64,000 nt of DNA from Mycobacterium nebraskense (lineage in GTDB: Bacteria > Actinomycetota > Actinomycetes > Mycobacteriales > Mycobacteriaceae): assembly GCF_002102255.1 (NCBI RefSeq), contig NZ_LQPH01000174.1, forward strand, positions 24,379 through 88,378. The letters run 5' to 3'. The position numbers were made by a program, and so were the translations under genes. Below, piece after piece: positions 9,749-18,146 of the stretch (the first letter of the stretch is position 1; every line of letters starts with the position of its first letter). The notes below the pieces were generated by a model. It was not told the origin of the DNA. It ran no database searches and saw only the letters and a list, made by a program, of their open reading frames with translations.

Positions 9749-9946
9749 GCCTGACACCTGCGCGGCGGGCAGACTCCAACGCGTCGCGCGCCGCCCGACT
9801 TGCCGGCAAGACCCACTGGCGACCCCCGAGATGTGCTCATCAGTGATGAAACGCGAACTTCACATCGCTGTTTGATATTGGTGCCCACTGATTCGGGGGA
9901 CACTGGTAGGGCACCCTGGAGAAACCCCCGAGAGGAGGCGATCCCG

Positions 9947-10921
9947 ATGGCTCACGACCAGGAACCGCAGGAGCAGAACTACCAGCCGGGACAGGCCGGC
10001 ATGTACGAGCTCGAGCTGCCGGCGCCGCAGTTGTCGACGTCGGATGGCCGAGGCCCCGTGCTGGTGCACGCGTTGGAGGGTTTCTCGGATGCCGGCCACG
10101 CGATCCGGCTGGCCTCGTCGCACCTGAAGGCGGCTCTGGACACCGAGCTGGTTGCGTCCTTCGCCATCGACGAACTGCTGGACTATCGGTCGCGGCGGCC
10201 GCTGATGACCTTCAAGACCGATCACTTCACCAACTACGACGACCCGGAACTGAGCTTGTACGCGTTGCGCGACACCATCGGCACCCCGTTCCTGCTGCTC
10301 GCCGGCATGGAACCGGATCTGAAGTGGGAGCGCTTCATCACCGCGGTACGCCTGCTGGCCGAGCGGCTCAACGTGCGTCAGACCATCGGCCTGGGCACCG
10401 TCCCGATGGCGGTTCCGCACACGCGGCCCATCACGATGACGGCGCACTCCAACAACCCCGAGTTGATCGCCGAATTCACGCCCTGGATTTCCGAGATCCA
10501 GGTCCCGGGCAGCGCGTCCAATCTGCTGGAATACCGGATGGCCCAGCACGGCCACGAGGTCGTCGGCTACACCGTGCATGTGCCGCACTACCTGACGCAG
10601 ACCGACTACCCGGCCGCCGCCGAGGCGTTGCTCGAGCAGGTAGCCAAGATCGCGTCGCTCGAGCTGCCACTGACGCCGTTGACCGAAGCGGCGGCGGTGA
10701 TTCGTTCCAAGATCGACGAGCAGGTCGAGGCGAGCGCGGAGGTTGCTCAAGTGGTGACCGCGCTCGAGCGCCAGTACGATGCCTTCATCGACGCTCAGGA
10801 GAACAGGTCGTTACTAACTCGGGACGAGGACCTGCCTAGCGGCGACGAGCTTGGCGCAGAGTTTGAGCGATTCCTCGCCCAGGAGGCGGAGAAGAAGCGG
10901 GACGACGACGACCAGGTCTGA
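9947..10921 (+). CDS. PAC2 family (proteasome assembly chaperone-like) protein
   Basis: A 324-aa protein identical in length to Rv2714 of M. tuberculosis, whose crystal structure showed a PAC2-type fold related to archaeal and eukaryotic proteasome assembly chaperones. The actinobacterial role is unproven. Recognisable segments are LVHALEGFSDAGHAIRLAS, FAIDELLDYRSRRPLM, HTRPITMTAHS and the acidic C-terminal tail. The ATG at 9947 is preceded by AGGAGG eight bases upstream, so the 49 extra open codons before it are rejected. The next gene, an alpha/beta hydrolase, follows after 45 bp in the same direction and may be co-transcribed. Confidence 0.9.
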   Translation: MAHDQEPQEQNYQPGQAGMYELELPAPQLSTSDGRGPVLVHALEGFSDAGHAIRLASSHLKAALDTELVASFAIDELLDYRSRRPLMTFKTDHFTNYDDPELSLYALRDTIGTPFLLLAGMEPDLKWERFITAVRLLAERLNVRQTIGLGTVPMAVPHTRPITMTAHSNNPELIAEFTPWISEIQVPGSASNLLEYRMAQHGHEVVGYTVHVPHYLTQTDYPAAAEALLEQVAKIASLELPLTPLTEAAAVIRSKIDEQVEASAEVAQVVTALERQYDAFIDAQENRSLLTRDEDLPSGDELGAEFERFLAQEAEKKRDDDDQV

Positions 10922-10966
10922 CCTTTCCACCCGGCCTTTGCCCGGCCCGACACGAAGGTTGGCGAC

Positions 10967-11998
10967 ATGACCGAGCGGAAGCGCAAGAGCACTCTCCGCC
11001 CGGTGCGCGAGGTCGCCGCACCCCGGCTTGAGTTTCGCACCATCCATGGCTACCAGCGGGCCTACCGGATCGCCGGTGATGGGCCGGCGATCCTGCTGGT
11101 CCACGGCATCGGTGACAACTCCACCACCTGGAATACCGTGCAGGCCAAGCTCGCCCAGCGGTTCACGGTCATCGCCCCGGACCTGTTGGGCCACGGGCGA
11201 TCCGACAAACCACGCGCCGACTACTCGGTCGCCGCCTACGCCAACGGGATGCGCGACCTGCTCAGCGTGCTCGACATCGAGCGGGTCACGATCGTCGGTC
11301 ATTCGCTGGGCGGCGGCGTGGCCATGCAATTCGCTTACCAATTCCCGCATTTGGTCGACCGGCTGATCCTGGTCGCGGCCGGTGGCGTCACCAAGGATGT
11401 CAACGTCGCCTTCCGGCTGGCCTCGTTGCCGATGGGCAGCGAGGCCCTGGCCTTACTGCGGCTTCCCCTCGTGCTGCCGGCGGTTCAGCTGGCGGGACGG
11501 ATAGCGGGCCTGGCGATCGGATCGACCGGCCTGGGCCGCGACCTGCCCAACGTCTTGCGGATCCTCGATGACCTGCCGGAGCCGACGGCCTCGGCGGCTT
11601 TCAGCCGGACCCTGCGGGCGGTGGTGGACTGGCGCGGGCAGATCGTCACCATGCTCGACCGATGCTATTTGACCGAGGCCATCCCGGTGCAGATCGTCTG
11701 GGGCACCAAAGATGTGGTCGTCCCCGTCCGTCACGCACGGATGGCGCATGCCGCCATGCCCGGCTCCCGCCTGGAAATCTTCCAAGGCTCCGGCCACTTC
11801 CCCTTCCACGACGACCCGGCCCGCTTCATCGACGTGGTCGAACGCTTCATCGACAGCACCGCGCCCGCCGAATACGATCAGGCCGCCCTGCGCGGATTGC
11901 TCCGCAGCGGCGGCGGTGAGAAGGCCGTCAGCGGCCCCGCCCCCACCCGCGTCGCCGTGCTGAACGCCATGGGTTCCGACGAACGCAGCGCTACCTGA
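10967..11998 (+). CDS. Alpha/beta-fold hydrolase
   Basis: A 343-aa alpha/beta hydrolase, the Rv2715 counterpart. The oxyanion motif LVHGIGDN is near residue 44, the nucleophile elbow GHSLGG puts the Ser at 113, and the remaining triad residues are consistent with Asp249 (WGTKDVVVP) and His277 (GSGHFPFH). The region between strands 6 and 7 (about 145-235) forms a helical cap. A 40-residue C-terminal tail after the fold is low in complexity. The substrate is unknown; esterase or C-C hydrolase activity would both fit. Confidence 0.9.
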   Translation: MTERKRKSTLRPVREVAAPRLEFRTIHGYQRAYRIAGDGPAILLVHGIGDNSTTWNTVQAKLAQRFTVIAPDLLGHGRSDKPRADYSVAAYANGMRDLLSVLDIERVTIVGHSLGGGVAMQFAYQFPHLVDRLILVAAGGVTKDVNVAFRLASLPMGSEALALLRLPLVLPAVQLAGRIAGLAIGSTGLGRDLPNVLRILDDLPEPTASAAFSRTLRAVVDWRGQIVTMLDRCYLTEAIPVQIVWGTKDVVVPVRHARMAHAAMPGSRLEIFQGSGHFPFHDDPARFIDVVERFIDSTAPAEYDQAALRGLLRSGGGEKAVSGPAPTRVAVLNAMGSDERSAT

Positions 11999-12044
11999 AC
12001 CACCTTGATCGGTGCGGCCGCATCCAGGGCCGTACAGTCGGGCC

Positions 12045-12731
12045 ATGGGTATCGACGTCACCGTGTTGCGGGTGTTCACCGATTCGCACGGGAATTTCGG
12101 CAATCCGCTCGGCGTCGTGGATGCCGCCCAGGTCGAACCCGCCGATCGGCAACGGCTGGCAACTCAATTGGGCTACAGCGAAACGGTTTACATCGATCTT
12201 CCGGCCGCCGGATCAACAACCGCGCACGCCACCATTTACACCCCACTAATCCAGATTGCGTTCGCCGGGCACCCCACCGTCGGCGCGGCGTGGTGGCTGC
12301 ATGAGAACGGAACGCCGATCAACACGCTGCAGGTGACGGCCGGCATCGTGCAGGTGAGCTATGGGGCGGGCCGCGCGGGCATCAGCGCACGCTCGGAGTG
12401 GGCGCCCGAGGTTGCCCTCCACGAATTCGACTCAGCCGACGACCTTCTCGCCGCCGACCCGGGAGATTTTCCCGACGACACGGCGCACTACCTCTGGGCC
12501 TGGACCGATCGGGCCGGCGGATCGCTGCGCGCCCGCATGTTTGCCGCCAACCTCGGCGTGCCGGAGGACGAAGCGACCGGCTCGGCCGCGATGCGAATCA
12601 CCGACTACCTCAGCCGCGACCTACACATCACCCAGGGCAAGGGGTCGATCATCGAGACGACGTGGAACGCCGAGGGTTGGGTTGCGGTGGCCGGGCATGT
12701 TGTCAATGACGGTGTGACGCACCTGAACTGA
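12045..12731 (+). CDS. PhzF-family isomerase-like protein
   Basis: A 228-aa member of the PhzF phenazine biosynthesis-like family (diaminopimelate-epimerase fold). The catalytic Glu motif GYSETVYI places Glu at 46. IAFAGHPTVGAAWWL and the late EDEATGSAA signature are present. The protein is about 50 residues shorter than typical PhzF proteins because the segment between the two half-domains is compressed, as in its counterpart Rv2716. The reaction is unknown; family members are isomerases or tautomerases. The ATG at 12045 is used. Confidence 0.87.
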   Translation: MGIDVTVLRVFTDSHGNFGNPLGVVDAAQVEPADRQRLATQLGYSETVYIDLPAAGSTTAHATIYTPLIQIAFAGHPTVGAAWWLHENGTPINTLQVTAGIVQVSYGAGRAGISARSEWAPEVALHEFDSADDLLAADPGDFPDDTAHYLWAWTDRAGGSLRARMFAANLGVPEDEATGSAAMRITDYLSRDLHITQGKGSIIETTWNAEGWVAVAGHVVNDGVTHLN

Positions 12732-12758
12732 CCGCGGGCCAGCTCCCCCGCTCCCCGC

Positions 12759-13241
12759 TCAGCGCTGCCGGTGCAGCACCGCGGCGAGGTGATGCTGCAG
12801 AGGTTGCCCGACCGCGCCCATCCGCACCGAATACGAGAGCTCGTCGCCGTCGATGCGGAAGGTACGGCCAAGCGCGGTCACCTCTTTGGCGGTCGGAGTC
12901 AGCCCGATCTCCGTTGTGGACAGCTCGATCTCGATCAGGCCGCCGGTGGCCGAATACGTGCCCACCTCGATTTCGGTGATGCCGCTCGGGTGGGCCAGGA
13001 CCAGTTCGACGTGACCGGGTTGCGGCACGCGGAGGTATCCGGTCTCGGCATGCAACGGCTTGCCGTCGGGCGCCCTGGTCTTTTGCGCGTACGCCAGAAA
13101 CGGCTTGCCGACATGGGAGAAGACCACTTCTTCGCGATAATCGAAGGGCTGGATCGTCGGGTACTCGCCCGCGCCCTGGCCGGCCCACGTCCCCAAGAGT
13201 GGTGCCAGGGCCTCGAGATCGGGATGCAAGTCAGTGGGCAT
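12759..13241 (-). CDS. Nitrobindin-like heme protein
   Basis: A 160-aa beta-barrel protein of the nitrobindin (DUF1794/THAP4) family, the Rv2717c counterpart. The family fingerprint GTWAGQGAGEYP occupies residues 17-28, and the C-terminal LQHHLAAVLHR carries the conserved His that ligates ferric heme (151 or its neighbour 150). Characterised members bind heme b and NO and isomerise peroxynitrite. It is therefore probably a cytosolic nitrosative-stress protein. It lies 38 bp downstream of nrdR on the same strand and may be co-transcribed with it. Confidence 0.9.
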   Translation of the reverse strand: MPTDLHPDLEALAPLLGTWAGQGAGEYPTIQPFDYREEVVFSHVGKPFLAYAQKTRAPDGKPLHAETGYLRVPQPGHVELVLAHPSGITEIEVGTYSATGGLIEIELSTTEIGLTPTAKEVTALGRTFRIDGDELSYSVRMGAVGQPLQHHLAAVLHRQR

Positions 13242-13279
13242 GCAAACGAGCGTAGGCCGGGACGGTTAGAGCCGGGCCG

Positions 13280-13744
13280 TCAGCTCGGTGTTGTCACCTG
13301 GCGGTGTTCGCGCAGCGCCTGGATCTCGCGCTCGAAATCGTCCGCGGACTCAAACGAGCGGTACACCGAGGCGAACCGCAGGTAGGCCACTTCATCGAGG
13401 TCGCGCAGCGGGCCGAGGATGGCCAGGCCGACCTCATGACTCGCGACCTCTGGGGAACCCGCGGCGCGCACGGTGTCCTCGACCTGTTGGGCGAGCAGGT
13501 TCAGCGCATCGTCGTCCACCTGGCGGCCCTGACAGGCCCGGCGGACACCGCTGATGACCTTCTCCCTGCTGAATGGTTCGGTGACTCCGCTGCGTTTGAC
13601 CACGGCCAGCACCGCGGTCTCCACAGTGGTGAAACGCCGTCCGCACTCGGGGCACGATCGGCGGCGCCGGATCGCCTGCCCTTCATCGGTTTCCCTGGAG
13701 TCGATCACCCGGGAATCGGGATGACGGCAGAACGGGCAATGCAT
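13280..13744 (-). CDS. nrdR: Ribonucleotide reductase regulator NrdR
   Basis: A 154-aa transcriptional repressor of ribonucleotide reductase genes. The N-terminal zinc ribbon has all four ligands (Cys3, Cys6, Cys31, Cys34), and the ATP-cone domain (about 46-136) senses ATP/dATP. The start ATG at 13744 gives the universal MHCPFC opening. It is positioned next to the lexA/chiZ unit, consistent with deoxynucleotide supply and DNA replication control. No NrdR box is evident in the window, as its targets (nrd genes) are elsewhere. Confidence 0.96.
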   Translation of the reverse strand: MHCPFCRHPDSRVIDSRETDEGQAIRRRRSCPECGRRFTTVETAVLAVVKRSGVTEPFSREKVISGVRRACQGRQVDDDALNLLAQQVEDTVRAAGSPEVASHEVGLAILGPLRDLDEVAYLRFASVYRSFESADDFEREIQALREHRQVTTPS

Positions 13745-13793
13745 GACCGCTCCTTCACCGTGCCGACAACCAGGTACCGCAGCACCCCGAGCG

Positions 13794-13819
13794 TACCCGC
13801 GCGCTCAGCAGCGCGGGTA
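13794..13819. terminator. Hairpin between chiZ and nrdR
   Basis: A perfect 9-bp inverted repeat (TACCCGCGC / GCGCGGGTA) with an 8-nt loop lies 77 bp beyond the chiZ stop and 50 bp before nrdR. It most likely ends the SOS-controlled chiZ transcript so that nrdR is not drawn into the response. Confidence 0.5.
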
Positions 13820-13895
13820 GTGCAGCCGCGAAGCGTCGAAGCCCACCGCTGTGAGGTCCAGGGCATGAGCGGAGCGGTCCCCGCAAGGGCGGCCG

Positions 13896-14390
13896 TCAGC
13901 CGATCGGGGCGATCAGGGTCTGGCCCGCCATCACGGTCGGCGAGTTCATGTCGTTGAGTTCGCGGATGCGGTCGGCGACTTGGCGGGCCGGCGCGTCGGG
14001 CGCCACGCGGTGAGCGACGTCTTGCAGCGACTCCCCCGCCTCGACGCGCACGACGGCCAACCGGTCGGGTACGTGCGCAGCCGAACTCCCAGAATCTCCG
14101 TTGAGCACCTGACCGACGTTCCCGACGAGGCCCAGCCACAGGGTGATCGCGCCGGCGGCCAGCGCCAGCCAGACGGTGGTCGCCACCGTGACGGGACGCT
14201 TGCGATGAGGCGCGGCGGACATCGCGACGCCCGTGCCGTAGTAGCGCGTGGGCGCGCCCGCCGGCCGCGACGGGACGGGCCGGCGAGAACGGGCCAGCCC
14301 GTCCCGGCCGTAACGGAGGCCCTGTACCGGTCCGTTGACCGGACGCCGAGGGCTGCTGGTACGCGACGCCAGCGTGTAAATGGTTGTCAT
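13896..14390 (-). CDS. chiZ: LysM cell-wall protein ChiZ (SOS-induced division inhibitor)
   Basis: A 164-aa protein matching Rv2719c/ChiZ of M. tuberculosis, a DNA-damage-induced cell-wall hydrolase that interferes with FtsZ ring assembly. It has an Arg/Pro-rich disordered N terminus (1-66), one membrane helix (about 69-92) and an extracytoplasmic LysM domain (about 112-162, with VEAGESLQDVA and AGQTLIAPIG). The ATG at 14390 follows GGAGGAA seven bases upstream. It is divergent from lexA. A RecA-NDp-type promoter and an imperfect SOS box lie 46-122 bp upstream. Confidence 0.93.
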   Translation of the reverse strand: MTTIYTLASRTSSPRRPVNGPVQGLRYGRDGLARSRRPVPSRPAGAPTRYYGTGVAMSAAPHRKRPVTVATTVWLALAAGAITLWLGLVGNVGQVLNGDSGSSAAHVPDRLAVVRVEAGESLQDVAHRVAPDAPARQVADRIRELNDMNSPTVMAGQTLIAPIG

Positions 14391-14435
14391 CTGCGTTCCT
14401 CCGGTCAACTAAATTCGCTCAGCTGTTCGACTGTA

Positions 14436-14451
14436 TCGCTCGTGTGTTCGA
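14436..14451. promoter_or_regulatory. Imperfect LexA (SOS) box of chiZ
   Basis: TCGCTCGTGTGTTCGA matches the mycobacterial SOS consensus TCGAAC-N4-GTTCGA with a perfect right arm and two mismatches in the left. It lies 46 bp upstream of chiZ. A second, weaker GTTCGA/CCGAAC arrangement overlaps its right edge (14446-14460). Confidence 0.6.
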
Positions 14452-14489
14452 AATCCGAACATGTGAGCGAAGCGTGTCGCACGAGTCGA

Positions 14490-14512
14490 ACGCTAGACCA
14501 CGCCACCGACAA
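14490..14512 (-). promoter_or_regulatory. RecA-NDp-type promoter of chiZ
   Basis: Read on the minus strand, TTGTCGGTG, an 8-nt spacer and TAGCGT match the RecA-independent DNA-damage promoter motif tTGTCRGTG-N8-TAnnnT at every defined position. The predicted transcript start is about 95 bp before the chiZ ATG. Confidence 0.8.
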
Positions 14513-14631
14513 GCTCGGGGCCGCTAGAGCTGACATGCGGCTGAAATACCCCATCCGCCGAAGAGTTACACCTTTGTGATTAACCACTTCGGCGCGTGGT
14601 TTGCGACCACCTCGGCACCGCGACACGCCAG

Positions 14632-14647
14632 TCGAACACATGTTTGA
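14632..14647. promoter_or_regulatory. LexA (SOS) box of lexA
   Basis: TCGAACACATGTTTGA matches TCGAAC-N4-GTTCGA with one mismatch, 33 bp upstream of the lexA ATG. A possible -10 (TACATT) lies 18 nt beyond its TTTGAT, so bound LexA would cover the promoter: classic autoregulation. Confidence 0.9.
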
Positions 14648-14679
14648 TTCTTGGGCGCAGTGGGGCTACATTCAGTGCC

Positions 14680-15378
14680 ATGAGCGACAGCAAGGGCACC
14701 TCATCGGCCGGCACGGACGGCCGGCTGCACGCCGTGGGTTCATCGCTGACCGAACGGCAGCGCACCATTTTGAACGTCATTCGCGTGTCGGTCACCAGCC
14801 GCGGTTACCCGCCGAGCATCCGGGAGATCGGCGACGCCGTCGGTCTGACGTCGACATCGTCGGTGGCCCATCAGCTGCGCACCCTGGAGCGCAAGGGATA
14901 CCTGCGTCGCGACCCGAACCGCCCCCGGGCGGTCGATGTCCGGGGAGCCGATGACGAGATGGCGGCACCGGCCACCGAAGTCGCCGGCTCGGACGCGCTG
15001 CCGGAGCCGACGTACGTTCCCGTCCTCGGTCGCATCGCCGCCGGCGGACCCATCCTCGCCGAGGAAGCCGTCGAGGACGTCTTTCCGCTGCCGCGCGAGC
15101 TGGTCGGCGAGGGAACGCTCTTCCTACTTAAGGTCGTCGGTGACTCCATGGTCGAGGCGGCGATCTGCGACGGCGACTGGGTGGTGGTGCGACAGCAAAG
15201 CGTCGCCGACAACGGCGACATCGTCGCGGCCATGCTCGACGGGGAAGCCACCGTGAAGACGTTCAAGCGCGCGGGCGGTCAGGTATGGCTGATGCCACAC
15301 AACCCGGCGTTCGATCCTATTCCCGGCAATGACGCGACCGTGCTCGGCAAGGTCGTCACAGTGATCCGCAAGGTCTAG
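14680..15378 (+). CDS. lexA: SOS repressor LexA
   Basis: A 232-aa self-cleaving repressor. The winged helix-turn-helix (about 23-87) contains GYPPSIREIGDAVGL. The C-terminal S24-type protease domain has the scissile Ala121-Gly122 bond, Ser156 (VGDSMVEA) and Lys193 (ATVKTFKR). The ATG at 14680 leaves a roughly 22-residue polar N-terminal extension; the M. tuberculosis protein as I remember it starts closer to the HTH, so a later start cannot be excluded. It is autoregulated through the SOS box 33 bp upstream, and convergent with the LGFP-repeat gene 10 bp beyond its stop. Confidence 0.96.
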   Translation: MSDSKGTSSAGTDGRLHAVGSSLTERQRTILNVIRVSVTSRGYPPSIREIGDAVGLTSTSSVAHQLRTLERKGYLRRDPNRPRAVDVRGADDEMAAPATEVAGSDALPEPTYVPVLGRIAAGGPILAEEAVEDVFPLPRELVGEGTLFLLKVVGDSMVEAAICDGDWVVVRQQSVADNGDIVAAMLDGEATVKTFKRAGGQVWLMPHNPAFDPIPGNDATVLGKVVTVIRKV

Positions 15379-15388
15379 CCCGGCTGAC

Positions 15389-17551
15389 TCAGTCCGCCTT
15401 CACGAAACCGTTGGCCTGCGCCACTTCTTCGCTGGACAGCCAGATTTCGGCGAGCGTGTCGTGATAGAGCTCGCTGCCCGGCGTGTAGTACAGCCCGGAG
15501 CGGGCGCTGGCCTTGATCGGGTATCCGTCGGGCACCTGGTAGGGGTCGTCGAGCGGTAGGTGGATGGTCGGGCGTCCGGGCTCGCCCGCCCCCGCGCCGC
15601 CGTCCTCGTCGTCCACGGCCGCGTGCCGCCCGCCACGCTGCTCGGATGCGACGCCTTCCGGAGCGGCGGCCTCCTCCTCGGCAACGTCGGCTGACACGTG
15701 CGGTATCGCAACATCCGGATACTCGGCCTCGGGCGCGGCCGCCTCGGGGGCGCCGCCGTCGAACTCGGCGTCCGGAGGCGTATGCGGCACGGTGACGTCG
15801 AGGTACTCCGCCTCCACGTAGTCATCGTCCGCGTGGTCGGCCTCCGGGTAGGCGGCCTCATGCTCAACGTCGACGTACTCGGCTTCGACGAAATCCGCTT
15901 CGGCGTAGTCGGATTCGGCGTAATCGGTTTCGGGGTATTCGGCTTCGGTTTCGGGGTAGCCGGCCTCCGACAGGGCCGCCGGTGAGACGACGGAGAAGGA
16001 GTCGGTGTCCACCGCGTCGGGGTCCTCCTCTTCGACCCCGAATGGACCCTCGTCCGCGCCGCCCCGCCGCCAGCTGACCCGACCGGCGGCCTGGGCATCG
16101 GGGGCCTCCGGCGGACGCGCGAAATGCTCGCTGAGGACGTCGTCGTGCCCCCAGTGCTGGTCACCTGCGGCGTCGTAACCGACATCGAGGTCGCGGTGGG
16201 GCTCGTAGACGGCGCCCTCGCGTCCGGCGCGACGCCGACGCCAACCGAAGGCCACCAACACCGCCAAGACGATCAGCACCAGCACCGGAATGGCGGCCAG
16301 CAGCCACCACCACTGCCACGTGAACCCCTTGGCGTGCGCGGGCATCGCCGAGTTGCTCGGCTGGTTCTGGCCCGACACCTGCAGGCCGGAAAGCAACGGC
16401 GCGAGGTTGGCCGGATCCGTGCTGAACGTGTTCTTCGCCCGGTTCCACGAGATCTTGCCGCCGGCGAACTGTTGGGAGACGACGTCACCGTCCACGGCCT
16501 GGTCGGCAACGGGCGCGCCCAGCTTGCCGGTCGGTCCGCGGAGCTTGTCCCACGCCGCCTTCATGGCCCCGCGTACTACGAACGCGCCGCGCTCTGACGT
16601 CCAGAAGATCACCGGCTTATCGGCACCGGAGAACGGGACGACGCGGCTGGACGGGATGCCGCCGTCGGCTTCGGTGGCGGTGGGGAAACCCAGGTCGCTG
16701 CCGGCCGGTCCGCCCAGTGACTCGTACTTGGCCAGGATGTTGCTCTCGACGGCGTTGGCGCCGATGGCCGGGCTGAAATACACCTTGCCGTTGGCGAAGT
16801 CCTGGACGATCCCGTCGCCGCCGATCGGATATTGCGCGCCCTTCTTGACCCCCAACGGCCCATTGGGACCGCCGGCCGCACGCCAGGCCATGTTGATGGC
16901 CGCGGTGGGATCGATCGCCACCTGCAAACCCTTCAACTGGTCGGCCAGTGCCGGTGGCTCGGTGCTGAACTGTTTGGTCTGCCTGTTCCAGGAGACCTGA
17001 CCACCGCTGAACTTCTGCGCGGACACCTCGCCGTTGTACGTTTCGTCGCCGACCGGGACCCCGAGCACGCCGCCGGAACTGCCGAGCTTGTCCCAGGCGG
17101 CGTTGATCGCTCCGCGCACGACGAACGCGCCGTGGTCGGGCGTCCAGAAGATCACCGGCTTGTCGCTGGCCGAGAAGGTGCACACGCGGCTGTCGGGACC
17201 GGCGAGGCCGGGCACTTCGTTGATGGCGGGGAAGCCCAAATCGCTGCCGGCGGGCCCGCCCAGCATCTCGTATTTGTCCAGGATCGGCCCATAGACGAAT
17301 TTGGCGCCGGTCGCCGGGGTGAAGAACATCTTGCCGCCGTCGAAGTCCAGCGCGAAACCGTCGCCGGCGGGGTACACATCGCCCTTCCGGGGACCCAGCG
17401 GTGAACCTTCGCCGCCGGCCTTCTCCCAGGCCGCCATCATGGCCGCCTCGGCGTCGCCGATAGGAGACGCCGCTGCCGGAGGCGCCAGCAAGGCGACGGC
17501 TATTGCTGTGGCGGTCAAGCTGACCAGCGCGCTCGCGACCAGCCTGCGCAT
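15389..17551 (-). CDS. LGFP-repeat envelope protein with acidic cytosolic tail
   Basis: A 720-aa protein, the Rv2721c counterpart. A signal peptide (about 1-29, ending AAAS) is followed by two homologous halves (about 32-205 and 215-385) built of LGFP repeats (GSDLGFP, LGVPVGDE, AWDKLG, AFVVRGA). These repeats occur in mycobacterial cell-wall-anchored proteins and mycolyltransferases. One membrane helix (412-436) then leads to a cytosolic tail of about 280 residues, strongly acidic and rich in Tyr-Pro-Glu and Tyr-Ala-Glu repeats. The last 45 residues resemble a short domain (YPIKASARSGLYYTPGS) that also ends other actinobacterial proteins. The ATG at 17551 has GAGAGG upstream. It probably links peptidoglycan or arabinogalactan with a cytosolic partner; the exact role is unknown. 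Confidence 0.88.
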   Translation of the reverse strand: MRRLVASALVSLTATAIAVALLAPPAAASPIGDAEAAMMAAWEKAGGEGSPLGPRKGDVYPAGDGFALDFDGGKMFFTPATGAKFVYGPILDKYEMLGGPAGSDLGFPAINEVPGLAGPDSRVCTFSASDKPVIFWTPDHGAFVVRGAINAAWDKLGSSGGVLGVPVGDETYNGEVSAQKFSGGQVSWNRQTKQFSTEPPALADQLKGLQVAIDPTAAINMAWRAAGGPNGPLGVKKGAQYPIGGDGIVQDFANGKVYFSPAIGANAVESNILAKYESLGGPAGSDLGFPTATEADGGIPSSRVVPFSGADKPVIFWTSERGAFVVRGAMKAAWDKLRGPTGKLGAPVADQAVDGDVVSQQFAGGKISWNRAKNTFSTDPANLAPLLSGLQVSGQNQPSNSAMPAHAKGFTWQWWWLLAAIPVLVLIVLAVLVAFGWRRRRAGREGAVYEPHRDLDVGYDAAGDQHWGHDDVLSEHFARPPEAPDAQAAGRVSWRRGGADEGPFGVEEEDPDAVDTDSFSVVSPAALSEAGYPETEAEYPETDYAESDYAEADFVEAEYVDVEHEAAYPEADHADDDYVEAEYLDVTVPHTPPDAEFDGGAPEAAAPEAEYPDVAIPHVSADVAEEEAAAPEGVASEQRGGRHAAVDDEDGGAGAGEPGRPTIHLPLDDPYQVPDGYPIKASARSGLYYTPGSELYHDTLAEIWLSSEEVAQANGFVKAD

Positions 17552-18146
17552 GTGACCTCTCTGCCCGTTCACCCAGCCTCCCAGCCGACGGCTATGCCCC
17601 AATCAGCGGCTATGCCCGCACCTGCACAGCCGGCGAGCGGGCCATAGTCCGACCGCGGGGAAACAACCCCGTTTAGATCCGCATTATCGCCGGGCTCGCA
17701 CAACTTTGCTCCAGCCAACGAAAAATGCGAAGTCAAATCACGAATATTACAAAAACGGATACCACGCCGATGTCGAAATGATGCATAGCCACGCTCAAAT
17801 CGCGACCAACCGCACCATCGCTCGCCGCGCGATGTATGGGTAATCGTGCCGACACCCGAACCCGACGCCCGCCTGCGCAATAGGCCACGGCTGCCGTCGC
17901 ACGTAACGATTCCGTGCCCGCAGGTGTTGCCGAACTTGCCCGGCTCCTCAGCGGCGTCGCGCTTTTCGGCTTGGCAATGCGCCATTACGCGGGCGACGTA
18001 CCCACAACACATGCGCCGACGGTACGTGAAGCCATTAACTCTTCAGCGATCCGCCCGAAAAACGGTTGCGTGGCGGGCTTTGATCGGTTTGCCATCAGCG
18101 CGTGAATTGGCCGGCCCGGTGGCGTTGTCGACCAACGGTGTTAGGG
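17552..18146. other. 595-bp gap with an AT-rich core
   Basis: This is the longest stretch without a confident gene. It lies where, as I recall, M. tuberculosis has Rv2722 and the TerC-like Rv2723; no TerC-like reading frame remains here. Bases 17700-17780 are unusually AT-rich. One weak 63-codon frame (17914-18105) is listed separately. No tRNA, insertion sequence or clear promoter was recognised. Confidence 0.5.
17914..18105 (+). CDS. Possible small protein or gene remnant
   Basis: A 63-codon frame starting GTG. Its first half reads as a plausible amphipathic or membrane helix (LARLLSGVALFGLAMRHY) followed by a Thr/Pro/Ala segment, while the second half looks degenerate. No ribosome-binding site is convincing. 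It could be the residue of a gene lost from this gap or chance. I cannot assign a function. Confidence 0.25.
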   Translation: MPAGVAELARLLSGVALFGLAMRHYAGDVPTTHAPTVREAINSSAIRPKNGCVAGFDRFAISA

